Source: Sclerotinia nivalis (taxonomy: Eukaryota; Ascomycota; Leotiomycetes; Helotiales; Sclerotiniaceae). Taken from it: a stretch of DNA of 64,000 nucleotides. Below, one piece after another: positions 61,001 through 64,000 of this stretch; within the stretch, counting starts at the first letter, position 1, and the number at the start of each line of letters is the position of its first letter. Under the pieces are notes generated by a model. It was not told the origin of the DNA. It did no database searches and worked only from the letters and a program-made list of their open reading frames with translations. The DNA is taken from NCBI GenBank assembly GCA_029531795.1, contig JAPEIS010000002.1, positions 744,001-808,000 of the forward strand, in the 5' to 3' direction. The translations under genes were made by a program, and so were the position numbers.

Positions 61001-63203
61001 GAGAGTAACGAAACTCTTATTGAAGATCAGCCCGCAGACGATAAACTAGATGGTGCAAATGGAAAGCCAAAGGCAAAGAAACCCAAGGAAAAGAAAGATG
61101 CTATGGCCGAAACAAAGGCAGTAGGGGGTGTTAAATGGAAAGTTCTTATATTGTACTTGAGAGCCATGGGACCTTGGTGGTTTTGGGTACTCGCTGTAAT
61201 GGTCTTTGGCGTTCAACAAGTTGGTGCTCTTGCAGCCAATGTATGGATTAGACAATGGGCAAATCAGTAAGTTATGGTATATTGGTGTTGTCAACTATAA
61301 TATGTTGCTAACGGCTTAAAACTACAGATATGATATTGAAGATGTCCGTGCCAAATACCACTTATCAGCGAATTCCTACATTGGTAATACCATCTCAACA
61401 GTTCAAGTCGCGAGCTCGAAGTTATCTCAAATTCAACCATATTTTGATCCCAACAAGACTTCAATTGTCGCAAAATTGGCTCCAGAAGTTGATGTTGGAT
61501 TCTATCTCGGAATTTATGCTATGATTGGTATCGCATGCATGTTAATTGCTCTTTTCAGAGATTTCTGGCTCTTCTTTGGTTCTCTTACTGCAAGCTGGAG
61601 AATCCATAAGGATTTGATGAAAGCTGTCACCCGAGCAAAATTTAAGTTTTTTGACTCGACTCCTTTAGGTCAACTTATGAATCGATTTAGTAAGGATTTG
61701 GAAGCTGTGGATCAAGAAGTAGCACCTATCGCCATTGGTGTCATGTCATGTGCTTTGGCGATTATAGTAACAGTAGCTTTGATCACTGCTATCACTCCCG
61801 GATTCTTGATTGCCGGTGTGTTCATAAGCGCCATGTATTTCTTCGTTGGCAAATTCTATCTCCGATCATCAAGAGATTTGAAGAGAATCGAATCGATACA
61901 AAGAAGTCCACTGTTTCAGCAATTTGGAGAGACCCTCAATGGTATCACTACTATCCGAGCTTATGGTGATGAGAAGCGATTTGTTCGAGACAATATGTTA
62001 CGAATCAATACCCATAGTCGACCATTTATCTATCTATGGGCAGCAAATCGATGGTTATCATTCAGAATTGATTTGGTTGGTGACCTCGTTGCATTCTTCG
62101 CAGGAGCATTCATTGTCAGTAGTATTGGAACTATTGATGCTGGTTCTGCTGGTCTCTCTTTAAGTTATGCTATCAGTTTCACGGAGAATGTTCTTTGGAT
62201 GGTACGACTATATTCGATGAATGAACAGAACATGAACTCTGTAGAGCGAATCAAGGAGTATCTAGATGTCGAACAAGAGGCAGCGGCTTACATTGAAGAA
62301 ACAGAGCCTGCTAAAAACTGGCCGAGTCAAGGATCTGTGGAATTCATCAACTATACTACAAGATATAGGGCAGATTTGGATCCTGTATTGAGGAATGTTA
62401 GTTTTAAAATACGACCTTTGGAAAAGGTTGGTATTGTTGGCCGTACCGGTGCAGGAAAAAGTTCTCTTGCTCTTGCGTTATTCCGTGGTCTTGAGGCTGA
62501 GGAAGGAAAAATTTTGATTGATGAAGTAGACGTTGGTCTCATTGGCCTTCGTGATCTCCGCGAGAGAATAACTATCGTACCACAAGATCCTACCCTATTT
62601 ACTGGCACCATTCGAAGCAACTTGGATCCTTTCAACCTCTTTACAGACGAAGATATTTTCACAGCTTTACGAAGAGTTCATTTGATTGGACCAGCAGGCA
62701 CTGCATCAACAGCTCCTTCTACACCTGGTGTCTCACGACCACCATCGATTGAATCATCACCAGGCTCTTCAACCACTAATAAAAACATCTTTCTAAACCT
62801 CAATTCCACTGTTACCGAATCTGGAAACAATCTTTCCCAAGGTCAACGACAACTTTTATGTCTCGCTCGAGCTATGCTCAAACAACCAAAAGTACTCATG
62901 ATGGACGAAGCTACCGCTTCCATTGACTATACTACCGACTCTAAAATTCAAGAAACGATTCGGGAACTTAAGAGTACTATCATCACAATTGCTCATCGTT
63001 TACAAACAATTGTGGATTATGACAAGGTGTTAGTGTTAGATAGAGGAGAAGTGGTAGAATACGCTCATCCTTATGAGTTATTGAGAAAAGAGGGAAAAGA
63101 TGCGATCTTTAGGGGTATGTGTGAGACGAGTGGAGATTTCGATGGATTGATGGAAGCAGCTAAAAAGGCTTGGGAGGGAGCGAGGTTGATAGATGATGAG
63201 TAG
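58034..63203 (+). CDS. ABC transporter, ABCC/MRP family, full length
   Basis: Three exons: 58034-58098, 58150-61266 and 61328-63203, giving 1685 residues; introns are 51 and 61 bp. An N-terminal TMD0 with about five spans precedes two six-span domains and two nucleotide-binding domains, the long-MRP plan. NBD1 has GPTGSGKTS (about 744), SLSGGQKQR and LLDDCLSAVD, where the usual catalytic Glu is Asp, as is normal in ABCC NBD1. NBD2 has GRTGAGKSS (about 1432), LSQGQRQL and LMMDEATASID. It is closest in feel to yeast Ybt1/Bpt1/Ycf1 vacuolar pumps for glutathione conjugates or bile-acid-like anions; the exact substrate is unknown. The acceptor of the first intron is AAG, a little unusual. Confidence 0.94.
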
Positions 63204-64000
63204 AGTGTGCTGGGTTGTCGTATAGTATAGTATACTCGAGAACTATACTTAAAAAGTTTTCTTTCTGTCAAGCATGCTGCATCGGGATTTCTTTCTTTGT
63301 AAATGGGTTTTTTCGGATTGGTTACTCGTAAATGCATATAGGTGGGTGCCAGCTTGTCTGTGCCTTGTTTGTGCTTGTGAATAGATAGATAGGAAAGCTG
63401 TGCTGTGGTTGAGCTTCGGTGGTACATAAAAGAGATGCGAGTAACTATTTAAAATATGAACGTTCATATATTATATTATGTGGTGCATGTGGCTGTAGAA
63501 GTTTGATATTATCATGTTTGATGTTTTATGGTGTTGTATGGTGTTTTGTGTGGGTACTGGGGATTTTTATTTATGAGAGGACGGGGTAAACGTATAGTGA
63601 GAGTGAGTTACCAACGTATACGTGGTAAAAAATCATGTATAAGTTGCGCAGAACTTTTCACTGGATCGATGGACTATCTTAGGATCAACTTAATATGAAA
63701 AATAGGGCTCAAATATATCGCCAAAAGTCTTTGGATAAAGCCATTGAATCGTCTCAGATGAAGAAAGTACTCACGATCATGAAGGGGAGAAAACACTACC
63801 TTCTTATATCATATCGCACAAATGCCATTGTTACAGGATTAAGCAATCCAAGCAAAAGCAGTGAATTTAACTATCTCATCTTCAGGAACTGATAGGTATC
63901 TATCTTCGCATTCTTCAAGTACAAGCTACTGATATTGCAATGTAAAGATACAATCCAAGTGACTATCCTCCCGAAAAGTCTATCCTCAACGTTAACGGCA
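63204..64000. other. 3' flank of ABC gene to window end
   Basis: About 800 bp. A 65-codon plus-strand frame at 63695-63892 (basic, no domain) is not called. Nothing else is visible. Confidence 0.35.

Overview
The window looks like nuclear DNA of a filamentous ascomycete. Almost every gene carries short GT-AG introns, mostly 47-100 bp. Spacers are AT-rich, genes sit on both strands without operons, and the gene set is fungal (Cla4-type PAK kinase, Cut12, Rpf1, DHA1 transporters, CBM18 chitin deacetylase, LaeA-like methyltransferase). A Leotiomycete close to Botrytis/Sclerotinia is my best guess from overall impression; I could not test it. All exon models were built by hand from splice signals, frame continuity and remembered family sequences.

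Layout. 1-15.4 kb is the more accessory part: a LaeA-like methyltransferase cut by the window edge, an intact-looking non-autonomous hAT-type element (3335-4067), an alpha-N-terminal methyltransferase (NTM1/Tae1 type), a secreted chitin deacetylase with four chitin-binding modules, a DHA1-like MFS transporter and a type II membrane protein resembling glycosyltransferases. 15.7-33.9 kb is mostly housekeeping: Rpf1, glycyl-tRNA synthetase, Cla4 kinase, Sec12, a Sis1-like DnaJ protein, and a UBA-like/UIM protein that I read as a catalytically dead USP25/28 relative. 35-37 kb holds an MFS gene broken by two frameshifts. 37.8-46.3 kb holds Cdc34, Cut12, Orc2 and Mod5. 48.4-63.2 kb holds a P-type ATPase of Na/K type, Sec61 alpha and a full-length ABCC transporter, separated by gene-poor spacers rich in short tandem repeats.

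Functional links are loose, as expected for a fungal chromosome. Rpf1 and GlyRS (ribosome assembly and translation) are divergent across 256 bp that carries a perfect Gcn4/CpcA-type site. Cut12 and Orc2 (spindle pole body and replication origin) are divergent across 373 bp with two ACGCG cores. Sec12 and Sec61 both serve the early secretory pathway but lie 26 kb apart. I see no biosynthetic cluster, CRISPR array, rRNA or tRNA gene.

The observations most worth following are the pseudo-deubiquitinase, the hAT-type element with 14-bp terminal repeats and an 8-bp target duplication, the two-start dual-targeting arrangement of GlyRS with its amino-acid-control site, and the frameshifted transporter.
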